From the NCBI GenBank assembly GCA_964571855.1, contig CAZNDO010000009.1:1-64000 (forward strand): a DNA stretch of 64,000 nucleotides. The letters are read 5' to 3'. This DNA is from CAYYFX01 sp964571855 (GTDB lineage: Bacteria > ARS69). Position 1 is the stretch's first letter. Each line of letters opens with the position of its first letter. The notes below the pieces were generated by a model. The model saw only the letters and a list, made by a program, of their open reading frames with translations, was not told the DNA's origin and ran no database searches. The position numbers and the translations under genes are program-made. This document shows, one piece after another, positions 36,162 through 46,805 of the stretch.

Positions 36162-37109
36162 CTAGCGTGTCAGCGCGCGTCCCTGTCCGCTGACGGACTG
36201 GGACGGCAGGTCGGAGCCGTGCACCTCGCTGTGGCACTGCGTGCACTTCGTGAGGAAGCCGCGCTTCGAGGCGTCGTGCGTGGACATGCCGCCGTAGCCG
36301 TCCAGCGACGTGAACTCCGCATCGATCCCCGGGATCGTGGCGTGGAAGTGCGCCTGGTGGCACTGCAGGCACAGGAACGGCTCGTTCTGGCGCAGCAGGT
36401 TGTTGGCCACCGCGCCGTGCGGCACGTGGCAGATCCCGCAGTCCTCGATCACCGGCGAGTGCTCGAAGATGAACGGGCCTTCCATGGCCGAGTGGCAGCG
36501 GAAGCACAGGTCGTTCGTGCGGCCGCCGTCCAGCGCGGCCTCCAGGTCCTGGTGCGGGTCGTGGCAGTCGGTGCAGCCCACGCCGCCCTCGCGCACCGGG
36601 TGGTGCGACGGCATCGACAGCGCCGCGCGCACGTCCTGGTGGCAGCTCAGGCACAGGTCCGGCCCTTCCACGGTGAGCAGCGCCGTGCGGGCCTCGCCGT
36701 GCACCGAGTGGCAGTCCGAGCACGACACCTCGCCGGCGCCGTGCATGGACGCCTCGAACGCGTGCATACCGCTCGCGTGGCAGGAGAGGCAGGCGTTGCG
36801 GGCGCGGATCGGATCCTCCGTGGAGGGTCCCAGGATGTCCGCGGCAACGCCGCTCTCCACGTGCACCGACCCCGGTCCGTGGCAGGCCTCGCAGGACCGC
36901 TCCACACCGGATCCCGTGTGGAAGCCGGACATCGCACGATCCTCGTGGCACTCCAGGCACGCGGCCTCGCCCACGTACGACGCGCCCGCGGGCGCATCCT
37001 CCCAGGGCGCGGCGAGCGCGGCCGCCGGTACGGCCAGCGCGATCACGGCCGCGGCCCACGGGCCGGCCCGCGCGCGCGGACGGGGTTCCTTCCGGGAAGT
37101 TGGCGTCAT
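36162..37109 (-). CDS. Decahaem c-type cytochrome, MtrA/DmsE family
   Basis: A 315-residue periplasmic cytochrome. Sec signal (GPWAAAVIALAVPAAALAAP). Ten CxxCH haem sites are visible: CLECH, CEACH, CLSCH, CSDCH, CLSCH, CTDCH, CFRCH, CGICH, CLQCH and CTQCH, with many distal histidines. Haem count, size and the neighbouring MtrB-like gene match MtrA, which carries electrons through the barrel. AGGAGGAAG precedes the ATG, and the ATG overlaps the TGA of the tetR gene (ATGA). No surface MtrC-like cytochrome is encoded here, so the terminal partner is elsewhere or absent. Confidence 0.93.
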   Translation of the reverse strand: MTPTSRKEPRPRARAGPWAAAVIALAVPAAALAAPWEDAPAGASYVGEAACLECHEDRAMSGFHTGSGVERSCEACHGPGSVHVESGVAADILGPSTEDPIRARNACLSCHASGMHAFEASMHGAGEVSCSDCHSVHGEARTALLTVEGPDLCLSCHQDVRAALSMPSHHPVREGGVGCTDCHDPHQDLEAALDGGRTNDLCFRCHSAMEGPFIFEHSPVIEDCGICHVPHGAVANNLLRQNEPFLCLQCHQAHFHATIPGIDAEFTSLDGYGGMSTHDASKRGFLTKCTQCHSEVHGSDLPSQSVSGQGRALTR

Positions 37110-37792
37110 CGGGCTTCCTCCTTTCGCGGATCCGTTTCCGGAGGGGGATTCCGGAGGAGACCGCGGACGAACGTGGGGACGTTGTTGAGCACGAGGGCGT
37201 CGGGCGACGCGGACGGGTAGCCGGCCGAGGGCCAGAGGTTGCAGCTCAGCACGCAGTCCATCGTCATGCCGACGAAGGCGCGGGCCGTGAGCACGGGATC
37301 CACCGCGCGCAGCTCGCCGCGCTCGATCCCGCGGCGCACGAGGCGCTCGAGGTACTCCACGTACGGGATCCGCCACGTGACGTAGGCGGAGCGCGTCTGC
37401 GTGAAGCCCGCGATGGAAGCCGCCAGCAGCAGGCGATGCACGTCGGGATCGTTCAGGCCCACCTCGAGGATCCGCCGGGCGACCGCCGTGAACGCGGCGT
37501 CATAGGAGAGGTCTGCCGGGAGCTCCGCGAGGAAGCGCGCGGGGTCGTGCCGCTCCACGGCGAAGCGCAGGGCGGACTCGAACAGCTCGGCCTTGCTGGG
37601 GAAGAAGCGGTAGAGGATGGCCTCGTTCACGCGACACGCCACCGCGATCTCGCGGATGCGCGTGGCCTGGAAGCCCTTCGCGGCGAAGAGGCGCACGGCC
37701 TCCTCGCGGATCTGGCACTCCCGCTCGGCGGCGGGCCGCGGGCGCGCCCGGCGGGATGGCCGCCGGCGGCGTGCGGGCATGGCGGACGACAT
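37106..37792 (-). CDS. TetR-family transcriptional regulator
   Basis: A 228-residue repressor-type protein. A basic tail is followed by the TetR helix-turn-helix (about 25-70: QIREEAVRLFAAKGFQATRIREIAVACRVNEAILYRFFPSKAELFESAL) and an all-helical ligand/dimer domain (LLLAASIAGFTQTRSAYV, RAFVGMTMDCVLSCNLW). It is the first gene of the operon with the decahaem cytochrome and barrel; its stop overlaps the cytochrome ATG. A 24-bp palindrome 43 bp upstream of its start is the likely operator, so it probably represses its own operon. The start could also be an ATG 12 nt further in. The inducer is unknown. Confidence 0.9.
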   Translation of the reverse strand: MSSAMPARRRRPSRRARPRPAAERECQIREEAVRLFAAKGFQATRIREIAVACRVNEAILYRFFPSKAELFESALRFAVERHDPARFLAELPADLSYDAAFTAVARRILEVGLNDPDVHRLLLAASIAGFTQTRSAYVTWRIPYVEYLERLVRRGIERGELRAVDPVLTARAFVGMTMDCVLSCNLWPSAGYPSASPDALVLNNVPTFVRGLLRNPPPETDPRKEEAR

Positions 37793-37834
37793 GCTGGACT
37801 CGCTGCCGCTTGGGGGCGAAAGCGGAGTCAGTAG

Positions 37835-37858
37835 TCGTTTATTTGTATCGGGAAACGA
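37835..37858 (-). promoter_or_regulatory. Candidate TetR operator upstream of the cytochrome operon
   Basis: TCGTTT-N12-AAACGA is a perfect 6+6 inverted repeat in a locally AT-rich stretch 43 bp before the tetR start. On the operon strand the interior reads CCCGATACAAAT, so a -10-like TACAAA lies within the palindrome. Binding here would block the promoter. Confidence 0.45.
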
Positions 37859-37861
37859 AGC

Positions 37862-37891
37862 GGCCGACCAGAGGGGAATCTCCGGTCGGCC
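37862..37891 (-). terminator. GGCCGACC hairpin downstream of the large subtilase
   Basis: GGCCGACC (37862-37869) and GGTCGGCC (37884-37891) pair perfectly around a 14-nt loop, 81 nt past the subtilase stop on its strand. The same 8-bp arms recur at 41414-41442 downstream of the aldo/keto reductase gene. A terminator family is likely. Confidence 0.6.
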
Positions 37892-37972
37892 AAGTCCTTG
37901 TCAACGTGGCATTTGTCGCGCCTGGGCGGGACCGGCCCGGCAGCCGGCCCCGCCGCGCCCCTTCGTCCCGGG

Positions 37973-40900
37973 TCACTTCATTCGCGTCACCGGCACCGTG
38001 AACGCCCGGCCATCGGCCCGGAGGCGGACGAAGTAGACACCCGCGGCCACGGGCGTCCCGGCGGCGTCGCGGCCATCCCAGGCGAACTCGTGCCGTCCGG
38101 CGTCGCGGGGGCCGGCGAACAGGGTCCGCACGTTGCGGCCGGTCACGTCGTAGACGTCCACGGCGATGGGTCCGGCGGCACCGAGTTCCGCCACCACGGT
38201 CGTCTGCACCCGGAACGGGTTCGGCTGGCCGGGCTCGAGGCGAGTGCGCAGCGCCGGCGTCGCGACCTCCGCGCCCGTGGGATCCGGGAGCACCTGGAAC
38301 AGGAAGTCGCTGGTCTCGCCGTCCGTGAAGCTGCCGGACCCGTCCCACACGGGACCGATGGGCACATCCGTCAGGGTGAATCGCATCCAGACGAAGCCCG
38401 TCAGGGGACCCGCGCGGAACGGCGGGGGCAACAGCCACACGAGGGGACCGCTGAACCCGGACGGGATCGTGAGGTTCACGAGCACGCGCTCGGGCGCGCT
38501 GCCGCCGATGCACGGGGAACTGCCCTGCCAGATCCCGTCCCGGTTCCAGTCGGCGAGCACGTTCAGGAACGCGTCGCTCCCGGTGAGGTTCGTCGCCGTG
38601 ATGTCGAGGTCCACGCCCCAGAACACCTGGCGGCACGCGTACGCCATTCGGGGATTGCCCGCGCCGAGGCAGCTCGCGAGGTTGTAGGCGGGATCCAGGG
38701 AGAACACCTGCGGCATCACGATGCCGGCGTCGGGGTCGGAGCACTCGTCGGCGTCGTAGGGCGGGAAGCTCGGACACAGTCCGGCGTTTCCGTCGAGCTC
38801 GAGATCCGCGAAAGCGCCGAGGTGCAGGAGCCCGGACGACGCATGCTCCACGTAGCCGGACGGCCCGATCGTCTTGCATGTCGGGAAGGCGCCGATCACG
38901 CCGCTCCCCGGGTAGGCCGGGGCGTTCTCGGGAGCGTCGCCGTACTCCATCGGACCGGGCGACACGCAGAGGAGGAAGTCGGACGACTCGCCTTCGCTGA
39001 AGGTCCCGTTGCCCGTCCAGCCGGAGGGCATCGCGGACTCGCAGATCGTGAAGCGGGTCCACACGGGACCAGGCCGCGGACCGATCGTGAACGAAGGCGG
39101 TCCGAGTCCGGAGAGAGGGCCCGAGTATCCGGGTGGCACCGGGAAGCCCGAGAGCACCTGCTCGGGGCTGCACGTCGTCGTGCCGAACCACTGTCCGTCG
39201 CGATTCCAGTCCATGAGCACGTTCAGGTACATCGTGGCGGGCGAGTTGTTCGTGACCGAGAGGTCCACGTTCACGCCCCAGATCGCCGTGGTGCACGTGG
39301 GACCCAGGCAACCCGTGACCGACGAGTCGCACGGCACCACGTTCAGTGCGGCGTCGATCGTGTACGCCGCGGGCGCCAGCAGGCCGGCGTCGGCATCGGT
39401 GCCGCACTCGTCGTTGTCGTAGTCCGCCGGACCGGGCGGGCAGACCCCGCCGTTCCCATCGGCCTCCACGTCCACGCCCTGGCCGAAGAACACACGCGCC
39501 GACGGACCGTGGCTCACGTAGGTGCCGGGCCCTCCGATGCCCTGGCAGGTGGGGAAGTTCCCGATCACGCCGAGGTCGGGGTAGGCCAGGGCGCCTTCCG
39601 GCGCATCGCCGTAGTCCATGTAGGTGGGGGAGGGAAGGAGAAGGAGTGCATTGAAGATGTCCGGCCGAGGCCCGATGTGGCCGGGGACCGTGGGCCACTG
39701 CGGTGTTCCGCTGGAGACGAGGATGTCGCGAAGTGCCTTCGGGCTGACGACGCCGCCGCCCGAGAAGTTCTTGTAGTACCCCTGGATGCATGCCATCGCG
39801 CCGGCCACGATGGGCGACGCGCTGGAGGTTCCCGAGAAGATCGCTGTGTAGCGGCGGTTCACGCCCTCGGCGCTGAAGAGGTCGCCGTAGCCCGTGGTGA
39901 CCACGTTCTCGCCCCAGGCGTGGAGGTCGTAGCGCGAACCGTAGCTGGAGAAGGACAGGCGCTCCAGGTCGCCTTCGGGCCAGGGGCCGCCCGGGTACGC
40001 GCCGCCCGCGCCCACGATCACCGCGCCGGAGCCCGGCAGCCAGACCATGGTATCCGTGTCCACGTTGCCGTTGCCGCCGGCTTCCACCACGTGGATGCCC
40101 TGATCCACCGCGGCCTGGATCGCCAGGTACACCGGGTTCTTCGTCTGCGGATTCGGCCAGACGTCCGTGTACCACTCGACCGGCACGTAGCCACCGGCGC
40201 CGGTGTAGTCCCACTGCTGCTCGAGGAGGATGATGTCCCCCATGTCGAGTGCGGCGATCGCCACCGCGATGGCGCCCGCCGGGTTCCAGCTCGGTGTGGG
40301 CAACCCGTAGTAGGCGCCGCATGTCTTCAGGTCCGCTCCGTAGCACACGCCTTTCGTACCCCAGTTCGGGGCGTTGTCGTGGGAGACCAGCTCGCCGATC
40401 ACCGCCGTGCCGTGATTCGTGTCCAGGAACGGGTCGGCGACGTTCGTGTTGATCTGCGACCCCAGGGCCTTCGGCACGTCCTGGTGCGCGTAGTTCCACG
40501 AGTACTCGATGTCGCAGACCGTGACGCCCGTGCCGTCGCCGCCCGGCAGCGTCCACGCGTGTTCCGCGTTCACGCCGCTGGGCACGAAGAAGGCGGGGTC
40601 CTCGTAGTTCTGCGACGGCTGGAAGTCCGGCGGCAGGGGTAGCGGCATCGGCTTGGGTACCGGGCGCGCGGTGATCACGCCGGGCAGGTCCTCGAGCGCC
40701 GTGGCCAGCGCCCAGATATCCATCGAGCGAAGGCCGTCCGGGAGGCGCAGGCGGTAGAGGTTGTTCAGGTTGTACGCCGGGGCGCCCTTGGTCGCTTCGG
40801 CGCGCCGCTGCCACTCGTCGAGGGTCTCTTCAGGCACGTCGCACAGGCGCGTCCACTCCCACCGGCCGGCGCGAGCGAGGACCTCGTCCACGCCGCGGAG

Positions 40901-41107
40901 GGCGTTCGTGGAGAGGTCGGTGAGCGCGCCGCCCCGGAGTCGCACCCGGGAATCCTCGGCGAAGACCACGTCCAGGAGATCCGGCTCCGCGGCGTACGGG
41001 GCGGCGGCGCGGGCCGCGGTTCCGGCGGGAAGAACGGCGAGAAGAAGGGCGAGGACCATGGACGGTCCAGGCTGGTGCGAGCGCAGGCGGCGACGAGGGC
41101 GGTGCAT
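37973..41107 (-). CDS. Secreted subtilisin-like protease with two GEVED-type domains and FlgD-like C-terminus
   Basis: A 1044-residue exported S8 peptidase. Signal about 1-36; propeptide to about 165. Subtilase domain with Asp199 (GVTVCDIEYSWN), His232 (DTNHGTAVIGE) and Ser428 (FSGTSSASPIVAG). Two tandem domains (about 500-680 and 690-930) start with YGDAPEGALAYPDLGVIGNFPTC and YGDAPENAPAYPGSGVIGAFPTC and contain DxDRDGxW metal-type loops; these look like GEVED modules. The last 85 residues are the FlgD-like Ig domain (PNPF, VYDVTGRNV, WDGRDAAGTPVAAGVYFVRL). GAAGGAG precedes the ATG. Probably a surface-retained protease. Confidence 0.88.
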   Translation of the reverse strand: MHRPRRRLRSHQPGPSMVLALLLAVLPAGTAARAAAPYAAEPDLLDVVFAEDSRVRLRGGALTDLSTNALRGVDEVLARAGRWEWTRLCDVPEETLDEWQRRAEATKGAPAYNLNNLYRLRLPDGLRSMDIWALATALEDLPGVITARPVPKPMPLPLPPDFQPSQNYEDPAFFVPSGVNAEHAWTLPGGDGTGVTVCDIEYSWNYAHQDVPKALGSQINTNVADPFLDTNHGTAVIGELVSHDNAPNWGTKGVCYGADLKTCGAYYGLPTPSWNPAGAIAVAIAALDMGDIILLEQQWDYTGAGGYVPVEWYTDVWPNPQTKNPVYLAIQAAVDQGIHVVEAGGNGNVDTDTMVWLPGSGAVIVGAGGAYPGGPWPEGDLERLSFSSYGSRYDLHAWGENVVTTGYGDLFSAEGVNRRYTAIFSGTSSASPIVAGAMACIQGYYKNFSGGGVVSPKALRDILVSSGTPQWPTVPGHIGPRPDIFNALLLLPSPTYMDYGDAPEGALAYPDLGVIGNFPTCQGIGGPGTYVSHGPSARVFFGQGVDVEADGNGGVCPPGPADYDNDECGTDADAGLLAPAAYTIDAALNVVPCDSSVTGCLGPTCTTAIWGVNVDLSVTNNSPATMYLNVLMDWNRDGQWFGTTTCSPEQVLSGFPVPPGYSGPLSGLGPPSFTIGPRPGPVWTRFTICESAMPSGWTGNGTFSEGESSDFLLCVSPGPMEYGDAPENAPAYPGSGVIGAFPTCKTIGPSGYVEHASSGLLHLGAFADLELDGNAGLCPSFPPYDADECSDPDAGIVMPQVFSLDPAYNLASCLGAGNPRMAYACRQVFWGVDLDITATNLTGSDAFLNVLADWNRDGIWQGSSPCIGGSAPERVLVNLTIPSGFSGPLVWLLPPPFRAGPLTGFVWMRFTLTDVPIGPVWDGSGSFTDGETSDFLFQVLPDPTGAEVATPALRTRLEPGQPNPFRVQTTVVAELGAAGPIAVDVYDVTGRNVRTLFAGPRDAGRHEFAWDGRDAAGTPVAAGVYFVRLRADGRAFTVPVTRMK

Positions 41108-41478
41108 GCAGGACTCCTTCGGCAGTCCGACGACACGGGGGACCCGGCCGGTCGGGGCCGGGGGGTTGCGGGACGGTCGGGAGGTGCAGGGGGACCCGGA
41201 CGCTGCGGGTGACCGGGTGCGAGCGGGGCAGAGGACGGCGGATGCGGCGGAATCCCTCGGCGGGCGCCGGAGGCCAAGCGAAGCGGGGGGCACACTTGTC
41301 TCCGGGCAGGGGGCACATCAACCGGACGGCGAGGGGGATCCTAGGCTGCGGGGGTGGCGTGATTCAAGCGGGGAGAGGCAGCGAAATCGGCTCGCCACCC
41401 GGGAGCGCGACAGGGCCGACCCGAGCGAAGCTCCGGTCGGCCCCGTCGTTCCGGGCGAGCAGTCTGTGGGCCGTTCCG
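41108..41478. other. 371-bp gap between two same-strand genes
   Basis: Lies upstream of the large subtilase and downstream of the aldo/keto reductase gene. It contains the GGCCGACC hairpin (41414-41442) that probably ends the reductase operon, and by position the subtilase promoter. I see no convincing gene; the open frames here lack plausible coding pattern. Confidence 0.5.
41414..41442 (-). terminator. GGCCGACC hairpin downstream of the aldo/keto reductase operon
   Basis: GGCCGACC (41414-41421) and GGTCGGCC (41435-41442), 36 nt after the aldo/keto reductase stop on the minus strand. The loop itself contains GAGC-GAA-GCTC, so the hairpin can extend. Arms are identical to the hairpin at 37862-37891. 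Confidence 0.6.
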
Positions 41479-42717
41479 TCAGGCGTCGAAGATCCGCGCC
41501 GCCCGCTCCATGTGCGCCGCCACGTCGATCCCGTGCGGACAAGCCCGGTTCGCCCCGGCGAAATCCACCCCGGACAGCTTCCGCGCCTCGGCCGGGAGCT
41601 TCGCGAACGCCTGCCGGGCCTTGTCCGGGTCCCCGTAGACGTCGTGGTACATCACGCACCGCATCGTGGTCCCGATCCGCACCGGCGCCGCCACGGCCGC
41701 GCCGCACAGGTGGTCACACCCGTCGCACGCCTGCCCGCGGGTGGCCGACGCGTACTTCTCCAGCGCCTCCACGTCCAGGGCACCCAGCTCCGTCCGGTCC
41801 AGCGCCGCCGCCACGTTCTCCTTCAGCTTCTCCAGGGAGTCCATGTGCGACACCGCCGCCGCGATCCGGTCGTCCGCCCACACCGCCTTGAGCACGGCCT
41901 GGTACTTGTTCCACTTGCCGGTGCCCTCGAACTTCTTCCACGCGTCCGCGAACGACGCCTCCGACCCCTGCGTCTTCATCGCGATGAGCCCCACGTTCGC
42001 CTTCGCGCACGCGTCGATGGCGTCGTTCAGCTCCTTGTTCCCGTACTGGCGGAAGTTGTAGCGGAACATGATGGCGTCCACCCAGCCCAGCCGGGCGGCC
42101 TTGTTGAGCAGCTCCACCACGGTGCCGTCGTGGCAGGAGAAGCCGAAGAAGCGGATCTTGCCTTCCTTCTTGAGGCGCTCGGCCGTGACCTTCATCTCGT
42201 CGCTGAGGAACTCCGGGTCCTGCAGCGCGTGGAGGAAGTACAGGTCCACCCAGTCGGTCTGCAGCTTCTCCAGGCTCTCGTTCACGGTGCGCTCGAATCC
42301 GCGGGGCTCGTGCGCGTCGCTCTTGCTCGTGATCCACAGGTCCTTGCGCGCGTTCGCCTTCGTGTGGAACGAGCCCACCGCCGGCTCGCACGTGCCGCCG
42401 GAGTAGCAGTCCGCCGCGTCGATGTAGTTCACCCCCCAGCGCAGCGCCTCGGCCAGCTTCGGATCGAAGCGCGGGTCCAGCTTCATGCCGGCGCCCATGA
42501 GGAGGATGGGCACGGTCTGCCCGGTCTTGCCGAGCGTGCGCCGCGGCACCTGCGGCAGGGACGCGTCCTGCGCGCCGGGCGCGCCCTTGCCGGCCGCCGC
42601 CTTCTCGTCCGCGCGCACCAGCCCGGCGCCGCCGGTGACCCCGAGCGCGCCCGCCGCCATCCCGAGCTTCAGGAGCTCGCGTCGGTTGAACCTCTTCCCC
42701 TGGTTCCCCTGGCTCAT
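41479..42717 (-). CDS. Tat-exported aldo/keto reductase with C-terminal cysteine cluster
   Basis: A 412-residue aldo/keto reductase. Twin-arginine signal NRRELLKLGMAAGALGVTGG (residues 11-30). The TIM-barrel contains the family residues in NYIDAADCYSGGTCE (Asp and Tyr), a Lys in LWITSKSDAHEP and YFLHALQDPEF. The C-terminus has ACDGCDHLCG and later RACPHGIDV, a four-cysteine set that in related reductases binds a [4Fe-4S] cluster. GAGGAGAAG precedes the ATG. Last gene of a four-gene operon with DUF6599, DUF362 and polyferredoxin proteins, 55 nt after the polyferredoxin stop. It may accept electrons from the polyferredoxin rather than free NADPH, which the periplasm lacks. Confidence 0.85.
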   Translation of the reverse strand: MSQGNQGKRFNRRELLKLGMAAGALGVTGGAGLVRADEKAAAGKGAPGAQDASLPQVPRRTLGKTGQTVPILLMGAGMKLDPRFDPKLAEALRWGVNYIDAADCYSGGTCEPAVGSFHTKANARKDLWITSKSDAHEPRGFERTVNESLEKLQTDWVDLYFLHALQDPEFLSDEMKVTAERLKKEGKIRFFGFSCHDGTVVELLNKAARLGWVDAIMFRYNFRQYGNKELNDAIDACAKANVGLIAMKTQGSEASFADAWKKFEGTGKWNKYQAVLKAVWADDRIAAAVSHMDSLEKLKENVAAALDRTELGALDVEALEKYASATRGQACDGCDHLCGAAVAAPVRIGTTMRCVMYHDVYGDPDKARQAFAKLPAEARKLSGVDFAGANRACPHGIDVAAHMERAARIFDA

Positions 42718-42772
42718 GCGCTTCTCCTCGTGCGGCGTGCGCCGCGGGCCGGTGCCGCCGGCCGATCGGGCC

Positions 42773-44544
<1,772 letters not shown>

Positions 44545-44548
<4 letters not shown>

Positions 44549-45597
44549 ACCTGCACCTCCTTCCATCCCTGCGCGCGCCAGTCCGGGTTCCCCAGCCCCT
44601 TCGCCGTGGCCTGCGCGAAGTACGCGGGCCGTTCCTCGCCGGCGCGCTGCAGCAGGTCGTCCCAGCCGAACGCATCCGCGGCCAGCGTGTCCGTGGCGCA
44701 CACGACCGTCCGCCCCTCGCGCACGTCGGCGAGGCTGCCGCCGGTGGGGCCGCTCTTGAACATCACGCGCGTGGCGTCCAGCAGCACGAACGTGGGCTTC
44801 ATCATCAACGCCAGGTCCGTGATGATCCCGTGGATGTCCTGGTGGAACTGGTTCCGCCGCCCGCCGAGGAGCCCGTACCAGTTCTTCGTGGTCATGGACG
44901 CGCGGCACAGGTTGTGGTCCTTCACCGGCGCCACGCCGATGACCTTCGTGGCGCCGCGGAACGGCGACGCGAAGAACGGCCACTCCGCGATCCACTTCGC
45001 GCCCGGCACCGCCAGCGTCTCGAACTCGCCGGCCTTCGGCAGGTACACGCGGGCGCCCGCCTCCACCGCGGCGCGCTGGATGCCGGTGCGGATGAAGCAG
45101 CTCTCCGGGGACTCGATGGGGTTGTCCGCCACGCGGATCTCCGCGGGGTGCATCTCGGACACGACCTGGATGAGCGCGGTGAGCACCTCCGGGTTCGTGG
45201 TGGCGCCCAGGATGGGGGCGCGCTCGAAGGCCACGTTCGGCTTGATCACGACCACGTCGCCGCGCTGCACGAAGCGGCCGATGCCGCCGCACAGGTCGAT
45301 GGCCCCGCGGACCATGTCCAGGACCTGCGTGCCGCGCGCGATGCCGAGCGCGGGCAGCGTGGCGGAGGGCGCCACCGCGAACCCGCCCTCGGGAAGGCGC
45401 ATCACCTTGCGCTTCGGCTTGCCGCGCTCGCCATCGGGGTCGTACAGCGAGAGGGTGCCCCAGGCCGCGGCCGCGGTCAGGGCGGAGACCGTGCCCACCT
45501 TCTTGAGGAACTCGCGGCGGGGCAGGGCGCCCGCGCCGGGGTCCGGCGAGGGCGCAGCATCCCCTCGGGGCGCGGGAGCGCTCGGGTCGTCGCTCAA
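44545..45597 (-). CDS. DUF362-domain protein with Tat signal
   Basis: A 350-residue DUF362 protein. TTG start overlapping the stop of the preceding gene (TTGA), behind GGAGAT at 6 nt; no ATG or GTG fits. Twin-arginine signal LPRREFLKKVGTVSALTAAAAWG. Domain hallmarks are VVIKPNVAFERAPILGATTNPEVLTALI, IRVADNPIESPESCFIRTGI, APVKDHNLCRASMTTKNWYGLLGGRR, HGIITDLALMMKPTFVLLDATRVM and TLAADAFGWDDL. The biochemical role of DUF362 proteins is not established; they often sit beside ferredoxin proteins, as here. Coupled at both ends in the four-gene redox operon. Confidence 0.85.
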
Positions 45598-46706
45598 CGG
45601 GCGATCTCCAGGGGTAGGTCGCGGACGGCGGCCTCCAGCCGGTCGAGCTCGGCGGCGGCGGTGGCGAGGTCCGGCGCGCCGTACACGCCGATTGTCCATC
45701 GGCCGGTCGCCTTTGCGCCCGACACCGTCTTGAGGTACCGATCCGACGCCCAGCTTACCCCGTGCGAGGTGCCGGCCGCATCCCCGTACTCGGTGAATCC
45801 ATCCCCGAACTTGCGCGCCAGGTCCCCCGCGGCGGCCTCGTCCGCGGCGGCCACCACGAACAGCTCGGTCTCGTCGGCGCGGCGGGCGGACCAGACATCG
45901 GAGGCGAAACCGAAGGAGAAGGCGTTCTCGGCCGTGTACGAGACCGCTCCGGGCTCGACGCCCAGCTCGCCCACGAACAGCGCCCACGCCCACGGCAGGG
46001 GCGCCCCGGGCAGCGCGCCCTCGAGCGTGGTGCGCAGGTGCGCGAGCAGCGCGCGCAGCTCGTCGGATTCGTCCGAGCCGATCGCGCGCACGTACATCGG
46101 CCCGCGCGCCACGTACAGCGCGTTGCGGAAGAGGACGACCGCGCCGTCGTCCGCCAGCTCCATCGTGGAGCCCTCCGGCCGCTCGCCGGCGAAAGCGCCG
46201 AGCGCGTTCGCGGGTTCCGCAAGATCGAACGCCTCCACGTCCACCACGCGTTCGGCGAGGGCGTCGTGCTGCAGCGAGACGAACCACAGCCGCCGGAAGC
46301 CGAACGACTTGTAGTAGTCCTCGCGGCCGTCGATCTTCTCGTACAGGTTCTCCGGGCCGAAGGACGACACGCCGCCCTCGGTCCAGCCCGGCAGCGCGAG
46401 GGCGGCGGGGAGCGGCCCGCGGTCCCCGGGCGCCGCGGCGGTCTCCGCACCGGCCGCGCGCGGCGCCGAGGTCCCCTCGGGCGCGGGGCGGGAGTCCAGG
46501 ACCTGGATGTCGCTGCCGCCTTCCACCACCGGCGTCGTGAAGAGTGCCGGATCGGGATGCGCGCCGCGCCACGCCACCCACGCCACGATCCCGCCGAGCA
46601 CCGCCAGCGCGACCAGCCCGATCCGGAACTCCGTGCGCGAGTACCGCGGCCGGTGATGCCGGCGGCCGTCACGGACGAGGATGCGCTCTTCGGGGGTCTT
46701 CGCCAT
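45594..46706 (-). CDS. DUF6599-like membrane-anchored protein
   Basis: A 370-residue protein, first gene of the redox operon. One N-terminal membrane anchor (FRIGLVALAVLGGIVAWVAW, about 27-46) follows a basic cytoplasmic head; the rest faces the periplasm. Blocks such as LPGWTEGGVSSFGPENLYEKIDGREDYYKSFGFRRLWFVSL and the internal duplicate-like LFVGELGVEPGAVSYTAENAFSFGF resemble DUF6599 proteins, which I recall next to DUF362/ferredoxin operons. No catalytic residues are evident. A weak start site; the ATG is the only sensible one before the anchor. Confidence 0.7.
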   Translation of the reverse strand: MAKTPEERILVRDGRRHHRPRYSRTEFRIGLVALAVLGGIVAWVAWRGAHPDPALFTTPVVEGGSDIQVLDSRPAPEGTSAPRAAGAETAAAPGDRGPLPAALALPGWTEGGVSSFGPENLYEKIDGREDYYKSFGFRRLWFVSLQHDALAERVVDVEAFDLAEPANALGAFAGERPEGSTMELADDGAVVLFRNALYVARGPMYVRAIGSDESDELRALLAHLRTTLEGALPGAPLPWAWALFVGELGVEPGAVSYTAENAFSFGFASDVWSARRADETELFVVAAADEAAAGDLARKFGDGFTEYGDAAGTSHGVSWASDRYLKTVSGAKATGRWTIGVYGAPDLATAAAELDRLEAAVRDLPLEIAR

Positions 46707-46805
46707 GAGCGCAGTCTAGCAGCGTCCGCGCGGATCCGCGCGTGTCCGTCGCGCACGCGCGCGCGGATGCCGTAGAATGCGTCGCGCCCGAACCGGGAGG
46801 GAGCG

